Positions 55,266 through 64,000 are shown, counted from the first letter of the stretch. The stretch is DNA of 64,000 nucleotides from Psychrobacter glacincola (GCF_904846075.1 NZ_CAJGZH010000002.1:496001-560000), one strand, 5' to 3'. Translations and numbers: made by a program. Notes: generated by a model not told the origin, from the letters alone.

Positions 55266-55293
55266 GCAATGAATCCGTCAACATCAAAAATTA

Positions 55294-55803
55294 TTAACGG
55301 AACAATAAAGACGCTAGCTCATCTTCGTTATTGATAATATCTGCCAAGGTATAGCGCTCAAGGACGTTAATAAATGCCGTCAGCGCTTCAAAGAACACAC
55401 TTTTTAGTTGGCATGCTGGGCTAATGACACAGCCTCTAGCGTTATTTGTCGTTTCATCAATAAGCGTAATAGGCAAACCAGTCTGTCGACCATCACTACT
55501 CTTATCATTCGCGGGGGTCGCAAAACACTCGACCAAATCAAAGTCTGGCTCTATTTGTTTAATTAATACACCCAAATTGATGTCTTTTGGCGCACGAGCC
55601 AAACGTATACCACCATTTTTACCACGCACACTTTCTATATAACCAAGCTGACCCAACTGATGAATAATCTTGGTCAAATGACTTTTAGAAATGCCATAAC
55701 TGTCGGCAATATTACTGATATTTGCGAGTAATGGCGGCTCTGGTCTCACCGCCAAGTAAATCAATGAGCGCAGCGCATAATCGCTATAATTGGTCAATCG
55801 CAT
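55294..55803 (-). CDS. nsrR: NsrR-like Rrf2 family regulator
   Basis: NsrR is an iron-sulfur repressor that senses nitric oxide. The 169-aa protein has the Rrf2 winged helix (MRLTNYSDYALRSLIYL, ISKSHLTKIIHQLG near 38-51) and three cysteines, Cys93 (VECF), Cys125 (RGCVISP) and Cys131 (PACQL), the set that binds the cluster in NsrR. The loop between Cys93 and Cys125 is 31 residues, much longer than in E. coli NsrR. The neighbour is nnrS, with a good NsrR operator. IscR is less likely: its cysteine spacing is different. Confidence 0.85.
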   Translation of the reverse strand: MRLTNYSDYALRSLIYLAVRPEPPLLANISNIADSYGISKSHLTKIIHQLGQLGYIESVRGKNGGIRLARAPKDINLGVLIKQIEPDFDLVECFATPANDKSSDGRQTGLPITLIDETTNNARGCVISPACQLKSVFFEALTAFINVLERYTLADIINNEDELASLLFR

Positions 55804-56008
55804 TTATTTGCGCTCCTATTTTATATAAATCTCTCAAGTATGTATCAGCTTAAATTTTAGCAATGTAACTCTATAAGTTTGAAAATGAGGGTCTTGAAAC
55901 CTTATAATATTTGCAAAACAACCTACTTAAAAACGTCAGCAATCAATCAATAGACTTGGATAAATCCCCTATTCTTTTGGCGATAGCATCATAACGGCTC
56001 TACAGGCT

Positions 56009-57250
56009 CTAATCAAACATACCATCAGGTCTAGGACGTGCCAGCATCGGCAAATAGCTGATGCAAAATAGCACAAAGCAAGCAATCCACGCCCCTTGGG
56101 CAATCATGATCCATAATAGATAGTGACTCATATCGGCAAGCGGCAATAGCACGCGACTGACAAATGCCAACACCATCAGAGCATACATGATATTCACCGT
56201 CTTGGGCGGCTGATGAATGCTGCGTCCCGTATGGCCAAGCGATACCCGCGTCATCATCGCCACGGTCATCATACCAACGCCTGCAATGGCAAGCCCATGC
56301 ATCGCAATACTATGAGTATAGCCCAACCATGGTTGCAGCGCATACAGCAGAAAACTCAAACACATGCCCAAAAATGCAACATATAATGACCAAAGCAGTG
56401 GCTTTTTCCAGATACCGCGATGATACCAGCCTACTAAACGGACGATATTAACCACTGCTACGCCAAGTGCCGTAATAGTCAGCAGATACTGATTAGGATA
56501 AAACAAGTCACTGATAAAAAACGCTAAGAAAAACAATAAACTCGCAATATCCTGTACTTTACTATTGCGCAACTTGATGACTTCCGTCGTTCCAAGACTC
56601 AGACCACGTTCAATAAAGAATGGCACCACGCGGCGACCAATGGTCAGCACCAAACCGATAATTAAATAAAACCCTAGATAAATACCTATTTTAGTCATAC
56701 TCATATCGGCATTGATAATACCCCAGTAGCAGATTCCATTGCCAACGGTCAATAAGGCCAATTTCGCTAAGATACCCATTTGCTTATACTGCTTGACCTG
56801 CAATACCGCTCGACATATCACAAATGCCATCGAGGCGATAAACAATAAGTCAAATACTGCGGCGACATATAACAACGATATACTGCTACCCGCAACCGTC
56901 ATACCAAGCCCAAAACCTGCCCAGCTCAAACGTGCCAGCAGCCAACAGCCAAAGATAGCCAGCAGCTTATAACCATGCGGCATCATTACCCCTGTCCACG
57001 TCTTCACTGCCGTGAGGAGAAATCCTGCAATGACCGCCAAGGCATAACCATAGACCATCTCATGACCGTGCCAGTACAACGGGTTCAGCGCTTGTGCGTC
57101 AATATCTGTATGACCGGTAAATACGAAAGACCATAGCAGCATCGTTATCACGGCAAATAGCGCGGCAGCACTAAAAAATATTCGAAAGCTCAGATTCAGA
57201 ATGGGATGCGGAGAGCTGGGCGGCTTGCTGGGTAAGTTGATCGATTGCAT
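56009..57250 (-). CDS. nnrS: NnrS family membrane protein
   Basis: NnrS is a haem/copper-binding polytopic protein linked to nitric oxide resistance; it lowers damage from NO without reducing NO itself. The 413-aa protein has about 12 membrane helices. Typical segments are YWHGHEMVYGYALAVIAGFLLTAVKTWTG near 57-85 (His ligands), MAHGLAIAGVGMMTVAMMTRVSLGHTGR near 315 and the family's FFIERGLSL. It lies about 205 bp upstream of nsrR on the same strand, and an NsrR-type palindrome sits about 40 bp upstream of its start. Confidence 0.93.
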   Translation of the reverse strand: MQSINLPSKPPSSPHPILNLSFRIFFSAAALFAVITMLLWSFVFTGHTDIDAQALNPLYWHGHEMVYGYALAVIAGFLLTAVKTWTGVMMPHGYKLLAIFGCWLLARLSWAGFGLGMTVAGSSISLLYVAAVFDLLFIASMAFVICRAVLQVKQYKQMGILAKLALLTVGNGICYWGIINADMSMTKIGIYLGFYLIIGLVLTIGRRVVPFFIERGLSLGTTEVIKLRNSKVQDIASLLFFLAFFISDLFYPNQYLLTITALGVAVVNIVRLVGWYHRGIWKKPLLWSLYVAFLGMCLSFLLYALQPWLGYTHSIAMHGLAIAGVGMMTVAMMTRVSLGHTGRSIHQPPKTVNIMYALMVLAFVSRVLLPLADMSHYLLWIMIAQGAWIACFVLFCISYLPMLARPRPDGMFD

Positions 57251-57289
57251 GGCAGTCTTCTTAGAAGCATGTGAATAGAGTTTAACTTA

Positions 57290-57312
57290 AAGATTCATTT
57301 TAAATGAATGTT
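57290..57312 (-). promoter_or_regulatory. Predicted NsrR operator upstream of nnrS
   Basis: Two 11-bp half sites, AAGATTCATTT (57290-57300) and AAATGAATGTT (57302-57312), surround one T. The 11-1-11 layout and sequence match the known NsrR consensus (AAGATGCATTT-N-AAATGCATCTT) with few changes. It lies 40-62 bp before the nnrS start, where it could block transcription. Confidence 0.7.
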
Positions 57313-57448
57313 ATAAGTTATACAATAGTGATAATTTTATAACTCATTATAACGGTTTGCTATTAGCATAAAAAACAACCACTGATAAGACTGTTAGCGG
57401 TTTAAAACGTGCTATTCAGCATTTATGATCTAAAATTCATAAACCGCT

Positions 57449-58867
57449 TTAACTTACATGACCGCCTTGCCATTTATCAACGAACTCACCATTGGGGTCG
57501 TATTGTTGGGTTTGCTTGCTAAGATTAAATTGCCGACATCCTCTTGGATCAGCACCTACGCCCGCTAGATATTGCCAATTCCCCCAGTTACTCGCGACAT
57601 CATAATCGATAAGATGTTGCTCAAAATAGGTTGCACCGTAACGCCAGTCTAAACCCAGCTCATGAATAAAGCAGCTAGCAACGATTTGTCTGCCTCGATT
57701 AGACATATACCCTGTTTGCTTTAGCTGATTCATGCAGGCATTGACGATAGGATATGGCGTGCTGCCATTCTGCCATTGCTGCAAACGCTGATCGTCAAAA
57801 TGAGTAGCTGGTAATTGATGACCAATCCCCTTAAACAAAAACAGATTGCTACCATGCTCAATTGCATACCAATAAAAATACTCGCGCCACAGCAGCTCAA
57901 ACCATATCCAATACGTTGACTCATTGGCGATAATCTCATGCTCATAATGACGTAAGCGATTCAATAGTATTTTCACAGACAAGCAACCATTTGCTAGCCA
58001 AGGCGAGAATTTAGTGGAATGCGTCCAGTCATCCAGTGCATTACGTGTAGTTTTATAAGTGCGCGGCGCAGCAGAATCAAAATAGTGAGTTAAATGAATC
58101 ATTGCATTTGTTTCACCACCTTTAAAACTAAGCGCTTGCTCATCAGATGGTTGTGTTTTAAAAAGGTATTTACTATGACCTATCAACGCATCAGGCATTG
58201 GCGGTAGCGACTTTGGCGTAGGAGAAACAGCCACTTCGTCGTCAGCATTCAATAAATCATGGCTTGCTTCAACCTTTTTGCGAAACTGGGTAAAGCTTTT
58301 GGGCAGGTCTTGTGTCGGTAAATCAGCAAATAGCGTATGGGTTGATTGCCTGTGCCATATTATCTGCGGATATTTGCTCTGCAAGGCAGCATAGCCTTTA
58401 TTTTGATTATAGTCTGCGGTGTGGCTGACACAGATATCGGTGACTTGTTGCTGCTCAATGAGCTGGCATAACTGCGTAAAGGTGTTTAAGGCAGACTCTA
58501 CCTTATCTGCTGACAAATGACTCTTTGATGAATAGCTTGTTGATGAATAGCTTGGCGACAGATATAGCAATCGATTACCAAGGCGCTGAAGCGATCGATC
58601 CAAATTAGCCAAGCTCTCAGACAAGAACTGCTGACGAGCAGCGCCCATCTCATTAAAGTGGTAAGCTTGACGGCTCTCTTTCATTTCAATGCAATCAGCC
58701 AAAAAATCAGCATAGATGAGCATCAGGTTGCCTTGATTACTTTTAGCCAATGTCGCCGCTTTGATTAACGTTTCATTGCCCTCTATGCGCAAATCGTTAT
58801 GAAATAAGACCAATACCGCTTTTTTGACTGACTTATTTGATGCGTTATCTGATTGGTGATTTGACAT
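57449..58867 (-). CDS. DASH-type cryptochrome / DNA photolyase
   Basis: Members carry FAD and a pterin antenna and repair UV lesions in single-stranded DNA. The ATG at 58867 (472 aa, MSNHQSDNASNKS) is preferred over an upstream GTG. The N-terminal alpha/beta domain (LVLFHNDLRIEGNETL, LMLIYADF) and the FAD domain with WIWFELLWREYFYWYA near 312-327, MSNRGRQIVASCF near 376-388 and DWRYGATYFEQHLIDYDVASNWGNWQY near 396-423 are visible; GADPRG plus FNLSKQTQQYDP near the end are characteristic of DASH. A short Ser/Tyr tandem (YSSTSYSSKS) is in the linker. Alone in transcription. Confidence 0.9.
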   Translation of the reverse strand: MSNHQSDNASNKSVKKAVLVLFHNDLRIEGNETLIKAATLAKSNQGNLMLIYADFLADCIEMKESRQAYHFNEMGAARQQFLSESLANLDRSLQRLGNRLLYLSPSYSSTSYSSKSHLSADKVESALNTFTQLCQLIEQQQVTDICVSHTADYNQNKGYAALQSKYPQIIWHRQSTHTLFADLPTQDLPKSFTQFRKKVEASHDLLNADDEVAVSPTPKSLPPMPDALIGHSKYLFKTQPSDEQALSFKGGETNAMIHLTHYFDSAAPRTYKTTRNALDDWTHSTKFSPWLANGCLSVKILLNRLRHYEHEIIANESTYWIWFELLWREYFYWYAIEHGSNLFLFKGIGHQLPATHFDDQRLQQWQNGSTPYPIVNACMNQLKQTGYMSNRGRQIVASCFIHELGLDWRYGATYFEQHLIDYDVASNWGNWQYLAGVGADPRGCRQFNLSKQTQQYDPNGEFVDKWQGGHVS

Positions 58868-59067
58868 ACTCTCGATTCCCAAGTAGTTAAACGCGCTCAC
58901 TTGAAGCTGAGTCTAAACTATAATATTTTAGAATGTGACACACAGTATAGAGCGTGTTACCCGTTCAACTTAAGTCGCTACCCTCGTTGTTATCTGCGTT
59001 ATACTAGCCATAAGCATTGACTATCACTGAGCTGACTGCTTAGATGGTTTATAACTAGGAGAATGTC

Positions 59068-59298
59068 ATGACTCAAGAACACGCTTCCCATGAAAAGCGC
59101 AAAATCATCGATAAGTTTTTGATGAAACTCACCAAAGAAGAGCCGCAAATGTATTATGCTAGCACCTCTGAGGTCGCTCGTAGCATCCATACTATGATAA
59201 AAGAACACACCAATCGCTTGTCGGTAGAAGATCAGGCGCTCGTTAGACATATGACTGTCGAGGAGATACAAGGCTTGCTAGGCTTTCACCTTAAATAA
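59068..59298 (+). CDS. Small 76-aa uncharacterised protein
   Basis: A compact 76-residue protein with mixed charge (MTQEHASHEKRKIIDKF, then QMYYASTSEVARSIHTMI and EEIQGLLGFHLK). GGAGAATGTC lies just before the ATG and a terminator follows shortly after the stop, so it looks like a genuine gene. It may form a small helical bundle. No recognised family. Confidence 0.7.
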   Translation: MTQEHASHEKRKIIDKFLMKLTKEEPQMYYASTSEVARSIHTMIKEHTNRLSVEDQALVRHMTVEEIQGLLGFHLK

Positions 59299-59319
59299 TC
59301 ACACTTTCAACGTTCCCAT

Positions 59320-59350
59320 AAAAAAAGCCCGCTGATTTGCAGGCTTTTTT
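59320..59350. terminator. Bidirectional terminator
   Basis: A7-GCCCGC, loop TGATTT, GCAGGC and T6 with one wobble or mismatch. It lies between the 76-aa gene and the convergent aldehyde dehydrogenase. Confidence 0.85.
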
Positions 59351-59392
59351 ATTATTAAAACTTTAATTTAGAGCATTGAAAATGTACATCGC

Positions 59393-60883
59393 TTAAAACG
59401 GATACTCGCGTGGCTCATGTTGCATAGATATCCAGTGCGTTCTAGTGAACTCTTCTAGCACCCACTCACCGTTAAAACGACCAATACCTGAGTTTTTCTC
59501 GCCACCGAATGGTAAGTTACTTTCATCATTGACTGAAATATCATTAATATGGGTCATGCCCGCTCTGATATCACGAGCAAAGCGCATGCCTTTTGCCATA
59601 TCTTTTGTAAATACCGCACTCGACAGACCAAACATTGAGTCATTGGCGATCGATAACGCATCATCTTCATCTTTGGCACGGATGATACCGACCAATGGTC
59701 CAAACACCTCATTACGTGACAAATCCATTTTGCGCGTCACTTCAGTAAAGATGTGCGGCGGTACAACTTGCCCTTTAATCTCACCACTTAGTATCATTTT
59801 TGCGCCTTCTTGCTGCGCGTTGGCGATTTTCTCTTTCAACGATTCGACTTGTTTTTTATTAATAATCGGACCAACCGCCGTGTCTTGTTTGCTCGGATCG
59901 CCGACATTTAACGTTTTAACGTGTGCCAAGAAACGCTCAACAAAGTCATCATAAATCTCGTCTTCAACGATAATACGATTAATAGCAATACAGATTTGAC
60001 CTTGATGTAAGAATTTGCCAAAGGCTGCTGCTTTGACCGCTTGCTCAATATCAGCGTCTTTTAGTACCACAAATGGACTGTTACCACCCAACTCAAGCGC
60101 TACTTGTTTAATGTAGTCGCCGCCATTGGCCAACTCGCCAATGCGCTTACCGACTGAAGTAGAGCCAGTAAATGATACAAAGCTTGGGGTTTTGTGTTCA
60201 ACGATCGCATCTCCTATCTCTTTGCCTGAGCCAACAACCACATTGAGCAAGCCTTTTGGTAAACCTGCTTCTTCAAATACTTTTGCTAGCAGCAAACCAC
60301 CAGTCACTGGGGTATCACTCGCAGGCTTGAGTACCACAGCGTTACCAAGTGCTAAGGCTGGTGCAATAGAACGTTGGGTCAAATGTAATGGAAAGTTCCA
60401 CGGACTAATGACAGCGACGACACCGATGGGCTCACGGTAAACAAAGTTTTCTTTGCCAGGGGTGTTAGATGGACGAATCTCGCCATGTACACGACTGGGG
60501 AATGTCGCAGCCTCAAGGGTAATGGCGCGGGTAGCAGCAAACTCAACCATGGCTTTAACACGGGTACTGCCCGACTCTTTAATGAGCCAATCGACGATTT
60601 CATCTTGGCGCTGATCTAAAATCTCAACCACTTTATATAGCACACCTGCTCGTGTCGCTGGCGTCTGCTGCGCCCACTCTTTTTGTGCCGCACTTGCTGC
60701 TTGATAAGCTTCATTAAGCTGTGCTTCTGTCGCCTGCTGAATCTTTACAAGTGTATCGCCATTGTAGGGGTTGGTGTTGGTATTGACGCTATCATCTTGA
60801 CCGCTTTGCCATTCCCCTGCAATGTACTGGAGGTGGAAATCATTATAGGCATTGGCTTTGGTATTATCGGTATCAGTTGACAT
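59393..60883 (-). CDS. NAD(P)-dependent aldehyde dehydrogenase
   Basis: The 496-aa protein (ATG at 60883, MSTDTDNTK, with GAGAAG before it) belongs to the ALDH superfamily: [32 protein letters not shown] near 153-184, [15 protein letters not shown] near 225-239, the Glu of [13 protein letters not shown] near 249-261 and catalytic Cys in GQICIAINR near 283. Substrate unknown; it resembles enzymes acting on aromatic or medium aliphatic aldehydes. It is divergent from the NemR-like regulator and YqhD-like gene and probably shares their aldehyde theme. A NemR-type operator lies in its upstream region. Confidence 0.92.
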   Translation of the reverse strand: MSTDTDNTKANAYNDFHLQYIAGEWQSGQDDSVNTNTNPYNGDTLVKIQQATEAQLNEAYQAASAAQKEWAQQTPATRAGVLYKVVEILDQRQDEIVDWLIKESGSTRVKAMVEFAATRAITLEAATFPSRVHGEIRPSNTPGKENFVYREPIGVVAVISPWNFPLHLTQRSIAPALALGNAVVLKPASDTPVTGGLLLAKVFEEAGLPKGLLNVVVGSGKEIGDAIVEHKTPSFVSFTGSTSVGKRIGELANGGDYIKQVALELGGNSPFVVLKDADIEQAVKAAAFGKFLHQGQICIAINRIIVEDEIYDDFVERFLAHVKTLNVGDPSKQDTAVGPIINKKQVESLKEKIANAQQEGAKMILSGEIKGQVVPPHIFTEVTRKMDLSRNEVFGPLVGIIRAKDEDDALSIANDSMFGLSSAVFTKDMAKGMRFARDIRAGMTHINDISVNDESNLPFGGEKNSGIGRFNGEWVLEEFTRTHWISMQHEPREYPF

Positions 60884-61288
60884 AATTCTTCTCATTTATT
60901 TTATGGATGTTATGTTGGTTGTCAATAAAACAGTATGGGTAGCAAATTGAGGCAGATAAAAAATAACCTTTAACACAGTTATTTATATTAAATAGCCTGC
61001 GCTCGCTGCATTTGATTAAGCACATCAAAACGAAACTTGCTAGACGACTGGTCTAATGCTACCATAGACCTCATATAAATAAGCGTATTTTGTCAGAAAG
61101 TATTGTTTAAAAAACGTAACGTGACCATATCAACCTTTACAATAAGCACTAACTATAAGCAACAATAAAAATCTGCATCGACCCATAGAAAGTATCATGA
61201 ATAATTGTTAATAGCGCGCTAAGTAGCATTATTCGCCATACCTTATCTCTGAAATACATTCATAAAAATATAGGAGGACATTACCATT
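60884..61288. other. Divergent intergenic region of the detoxification cluster
   Basis: It holds a 16-bp palindrome at 61040-61055 within a plausible promoter (TTGCTA, 17 bp, TACCAT, plus strand) toward the regulator. No gene seen. Confidence 0.6.
61040..61055. promoter_or_regulatory. Operator-like palindrome for the TetR regulator (copy 1)
   Basis: CTAGACGACTGGTCTA has perfect TAGAC/GTCTA arms and overlaps the spacer of the predicted promoter at 61038-61066. The same 16 bases occur before the YqhD-like gene. It resembles the NemR box TAGACC-N4-GGTCTA. Confidence 0.72.
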
Positions 61289-61891
61289 ATGTCTGCGGCC
61301 TCAACCACAATCCCACCAGATACCAAAACGCATCTGTTAGAAACAGGCTATCAACTGATTTCCAAAAAAGGTTTTACTGCCGTCGGTATCAAACAAATAC
61401 TAGACACAGCCGGTATTCCTAAAGGCTCTTTTTACCATTATTTTGCCTCAAAGGAAGCGTTCGGTGAAGCTATCATCAGTCATTATTTCACTGACTATAA
61501 GATACGCTTAGACACCATTGGTCGTCAAAAAGTTAATGCTCAGCAAAAGATTTATGATTACTTTCAAAGCTGGTATGACACCCAGCAAAATGGCTGTGAT
61601 CATGAAAAGTGCTTGGTGGTGAAGCTCAGCGCTGAGGTTGCAGATCTGTCTGAACCTATGCGCATCGCACTGAATGCTGGTTACCAGCAGACCATCAGCT
61701 GGCTTGCCGAACAAATCAAAGCAGGCTGGGCGGATGACTCTGTACCACAACCTGACAATATCGCGGCCGAGAGCATGGCAAAACGTTGGTATTTTGCTTG
61801 GCTTGGTGCCAGTTTAATCGCCAAGATTAGCCAAACCAATACGCCGCTTGCAGAAGTATGGCAGATGACTACTTCTCAACTGGGACGCTAA
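61289..61891 (+). CDS. TetR-family regulator, NemR-like
   Basis: NemR is a repressor released by electrophiles, hypochlorite and reactive aldehydes. The 200-aa protein has the TetR helix-turn-helix (LISKKGFTAVGIKQILDTAGIPKGSFYHYF, about 23-52) and, near 105-122, KCLVVKLSAEVADLSE, closely like the NemR segment bearing its redox-active Cys (here Cys108; Cys103 is close by). It probably binds TAGAC-GACTG-GTCTA (61040 and 61979), which lie on both sides of the gene. The effector itself is not visible. Confidence 0.85.
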   Translation: MSAASTTIPPDTKTHLLETGYQLISKKGFTAVGIKQILDTAGIPKGSFYHYFASKEAFGEAIISHYFTDYKIRLDTIGRQKVNAQQKIYDYFQSWYDTQQNGCDHEKCLVVKLSAEVADLSEPMRIALNAGYQQTISWLAEQIKAGWADDSVPQPDNIAAESMAKRWYFAWLGASLIAKISQTNTPLAEVWQMTTSQLGR

Positions 61892-61978
61892 TCTCGTGCG
61901 TTAAACGCTTTTTAGCCATTTATACTTCCCTATATCTAAAGCAAAAAATTGAGTTATAAGAGAGTTTTGTAAAAATTA

Positions 61979-61994
61979 CTAGACGACTGGTCTA
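61979..61994. promoter_or_regulatory. Operator-like palindrome for the TetR regulator (copy 2)
   Basis: An identical copy of CTAGACGACTGGTCTA lies 105 bp upstream of the YqhD-like start, just before a TACAAT box at 62002. Confidence 0.72.
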
Positions 61995-62099
61995 TTTAAT
62001 GTACAATGCCCACAGTTGCAAAAACGAATGGCTAATTTGCCACTGAGATTTTTGCACCCCATACGCCTAACACAAATATTTAATAATTTTAGGAATACT

Positions 62100-63320
62100 A
62101 TGAATAACTTCCAATATTACAATCCAGTACGTATCGTCTTTGGTGAAGGTCAAATCAAACAACTATCAGAATTGGTACCGACTGATGCCCGTGTGCTTAT
62201 CACTTATGGTGGCGGTTCGGCACAGCGCACAGGTACGCTAGACGAAGTAAAAGAAGCCTTGGCTGCGAGCGGTACACGTACCGTATTCGAATTTGGTGGT
62301 ATTGAAGCCAATCCAGAATTCACGACGCTTTTAAAAGCAGCAGATATGGTCAATGAACACAATATTGACTTTTTGCTAGCGGTCGGTGGCGGCTCAGTCA
62401 TTGATGGTAGCAAATTTGTGGCATTGGTATCGTCACTCACTGAAGAAGACGGCACGACTGTCTCACGCGAACAAGCATGGAACGCATTAACCAGCTATTG
62501 CAGAGACATTGATTCTGCCATCGATTTGGGTGCTGTTTTGACGATTCCAGCCACTGGCTCTGAGATGAACTCAGGCGGCGTCATCAATTATAGTGAACGT
62601 CAAGCTAAGCTACCATTTGGCAACGCACTTGCCTTCCCTAAGTTCTCAATATTAGATCCAGTCAAAACATTGACATTACCTGAGCGTCAAGTGATGAATG
62701 GTGTGGCTGATGCCTTTGTCCATGTCATGGAACAGTACCTAACGTATCCAGTCAATGCAAAAGTGCAAGATGCCTTTGCTGAGAGCTTGCTGAAAATCCT
62801 CATTGATGAAGGTCGTATCGTTAAACAAGATCCAGAAAACTTAGAAACTCGTAAGAATATTATGTGGACAGCGACCATGGCACTCAATGGTCTAATCGGT
62901 GCAGGCGTACCGCAAGACTGGACGACACATATGATCGGTCATGAGCTAACCTCGTTACACAGCATCGATCATGCTCGCACCCTAACCATTTTATTACCCT
63001 CAGTAATGCGTGAGCTAAAAGAAAGCAAAAAAGAGAAATTACTTCAATATGCGCATAATGTCTGGAATATTACGCTTGATGATACCCATCAAGACGAAGA
63101 CGCTGTCATTGAAGCCGCTATTGTCCGTACAGAAAACTTCTTCCGCGACCTTGGCTTGCCTGTCAGTTTAGAAGATGCAGAACTTGATGCGTCAGCTATT
63201 GACCCGATTATCAAGCAGCTTGAGGCGCACAACATGGTTCAGTTAGGCGAGCACAGCAACAATGATTTAGAAGTGTCACGTCGTATTCTACAACGTGCTA
63301 TTAGTAGCAAAGCTGCTTAA
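62100..63320 (+). CDS. Iron-containing alcohol dehydrogenase, YqhD-like aldehyde reductase
   Basis: YqhD-type enzymes reduce short and toxic aldehydes with NADPH. The ATG at 62100 (406 aa, MNNFQYYNPVRIVFGEG) has AGGA just upstream; the upstream open frame is not supported. GGGSVIDGSKF near 94-104, ATGSEMNSGGVI near 158-169, ADAFVHVMEQYLT near 202-214 and GHELTSLHSIDHAR near 280-293 carry the metal-binding Asp and His residues. It is about 20 residues longer than E. coli YqhD. A NemR-like box precedes it, and a CurA-like reductase follows. Confidence 0.93.
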   Translation: MNNFQYYNPVRIVFGEGQIKQLSELVPTDARVLITYGGGSAQRTGTLDEVKEALAASGTRTVFEFGGIEANPEFTTLLKAADMVNEHNIDFLLAVGGGSVIDGSKFVALVSSLTEEDGTTVSREQAWNALTSYCRDIDSAIDLGAVLTIPATGSEMNSGGVINYSERQAKLPFGNALAFPKFSILDPVKTLTLPERQVMNGVADAFVHVMEQYLTYPVNAKVQDAFAESLLKILIDEGRIVKQDPENLETRKNIMWTATMALNGLIGAGVPQDWTTHMIGHELTSLHSIDHARTLTILLPSVMRELKESKKEKLLQYAHNVWNITLDDTHQDEDAVIEAAIVRTENFFRDLGLPVSLEDAELDASAIDPIIKQLEAHNMVQLGEHSNNDLEVSRRILQRAISSKAA

Positions 63321-63426
63321 TAAAAACACCACCGTAATAAGAAACACATATTGTTATGCTATTTATAGTAGTTGCTCAGCACTGAGTAACTACTCCATTC
63401 ACCATTAAATATCAAAACCAGTAAAT

Positions 63427-63460
63427 ATTAAAATCAATAGAATATTAAAATCAATAAATA
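63427..63460. repeat. 17-bp tandem repeat upstream of the CurA-like gene
   Basis: AATATTAAAATCAATAG-type units occur twice in direct succession (third looser copy before). They are non-coding, in the gap between the YqhD-like and CurA-like genes. Confidence 0.5.
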
Positions 63461-63476
63461 GAAAAGGAATCTGATA

Positions 63477-64000
63477 ATGAGCTTTGATAAACAACAAAAT
63501 CAAAAAACAAACCGTCAAATCAAATTGGCAAGCCGTCCAACAGGTGAGCCAAAAGCTGAAAACTTTGATATGGTAACCAGCGATATCCCATCGCCAAATA
63601 ACAATGAAATGCTGCTGCGTACCGTTTACTTATCCTTAGATCCGTACATGCGTGGACGTATGAGCGATGCAAAAAGCTATGCTGATCCGCTAGAAGTGGG
63701 TGATGTCATGATGGGTGGCACGGTTGCCCAAGTCGTTGAATCCAATATCGACAAATTTGCTGTGGGTGACTTAGTGGTCTCAAACTCAGGCTGGCAAGAC
63801 TATAGCGTCAGTGATGGCGAAGGCGTCTTAAAGCTTGACAAGAACATGTCAAATCCATCTTATGGTTTAGGTGTATTAGGTATGCCCGGCTTTACCGGTT
63901 ACATGGGTTTGACCGACATCGGTAAGCCGCAAAAAGGGGAAACTTTGGTCGTCGCTGCTGCAACGGGTCCCGTTGGTGCAACAGTAGGTCAAGTTGGCAA
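63477..64000 (+). CDS. NADP-dependent medium-chain reductase, CurA-like, cut by the window end
   Basis: The first 174 residues of a zinc-free MDR/quinone-reductase-type enzyme: LDPYMRGRMSDAKSYADP near 55-72, GGTVAQVVES near 81, MPGFTGYMGLTDIGKPQKGE near 137-156 and the nucleotide loop AATGPVGATVGQVG near 161-174. This is the family of NADPH-dependent curcumin and 2-alkenal reductases, which reduce carbon-carbon double bonds of electrophilic enones. AAAAGGAATCTGATA precedes the ATG. Its position after the YqhD-like gene and the NemR-like box fits electrophile detoxification. The rest of the gene is beyond the window. Confidence 0.88.
   Translation, partial: MSFDKQQNQKTNRQIKLASRPTGEPKAENFDMVTSDIPSPNNNEMLLRTVYLSLDPYMRGRMSDAKSYADPLEVGDVMMGGTVAQVVESNIDKFAVGDLVVSNSGWQDYSVSDGEGVLKLDKNMSNPSYGLGVLGMPGFTGYMGLTDIGKPQKGETLVVAAATGPVGATVGQVG

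Noticed and set aside
59445..59954. 169-codon plus-strand frame antisense to the aldehyde dehydrogenase
   Set aside because: Shadow of a conserved ALDH; no ribosome site, no recognisable product.
1..64000. CRISPR arrays, tRNA and rRNA genes, prophage or transposase genes
   Set aside because: I looked for direct-repeat/spacer patterns, tRNA-like folds, rRNA core sequence and DDE or integrase motifs and saw none; the repeats here are short tandem arrays or inverted elements.

Overview
The window looks like chromosome of a moderately AT-rich gamma-proteobacterium of the family Moraxellaceae, most likely Psychrobacter. The pointers are: an Hfq with a very long Gly/Arg/Phe-rich tail; the Moraxellaceae-like kdsD-kdsC-lptC-lptA-lptB and tsaE-mutL-miaA-hfq blocks; a secreted polyester-hydrolase homologue close to the one known from Antarctic Moraxella sp. 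TA144; and short intergenic inverted-repeat elements that recur inside the window. I see no rRNA, tRNA, CRISPR array, prophage or intact transposase.

Layout. 1-2.7 kb: two M16 peptidase-family proteins, the second lacking the zinc motif. 2.8-7.5 kb: a lipoprotein, an M15-like peptidase, rodA, a 0.9-kb apparently non-coding stretch and an RlpA-like protein. 7.5-19 kb (nearly all minus strand): radA, the LPS transport/Kdo operon, hfq, miaA, mutL, tsaE and a QueD-family protein. 19-22.8 kb: small accessory genes (a 40-aa Lys-rich protein, YnfA, PhzF-like, cupin, ICMT-like methyltransferase, HtpX). 22.9-26.5 kb: carboxynorspermidine/carboxyspermidine dehydrogenase and decarboxylase (alternative polyamine route), the first with a structured 5' leader. 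26.7-40 kb: CAP-domain lipoprotein, rnhB-lpxB, aroG, pepN, a frameshifted DUF6231-like gene, a Pal-like lipoprotein, a phosphopantetheinyl transferase, an outer-membrane protein with N-terminal tandem repeats, and an IclR regulator.

40-50.4 kb: a minus-strand valine/isobutyrate catabolic cluster (acyl-CoA ligase, prpE, mmsA, acyl-CoA dehydrogenase, enoyl-CoA hydratase, 3-hydroxyisobutyryl-CoA hydrolase, mmsB). These genes could take isobutyryl-CoA to propionyl-CoA. 50.6-59.3 kb: an MFS transporter divergent from a PETase-like secreted hydrolase, an ankyrin lipoprotein, an MBL-fold protein, an NsrR-type regulator next to nnrS with a recognisable NsrR operator, and a DASH-type cryptochrome. 59.4-64 kb: an electrophile/aldehyde detoxification neighbourhood of aldehyde dehydrogenase, NemR-type TetR regulator, YqhD-like iron alcohol dehydrogenase and a CurA-like reductase (cut by the window end). 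Two identical 16-bp operator-like palindromes sit at its promoters.

The observations I rate highest are the PETase-like hydrolase, the leader of the carboxynorspermidine dehydrogenase gene with Shine-Dalgarno-complementary segments, the NemR-like regulon with duplicated operators, the NsrR-nnrS operator, and a recurring habit of 15-bp-period tandem repeats at gene ends and in linkers.
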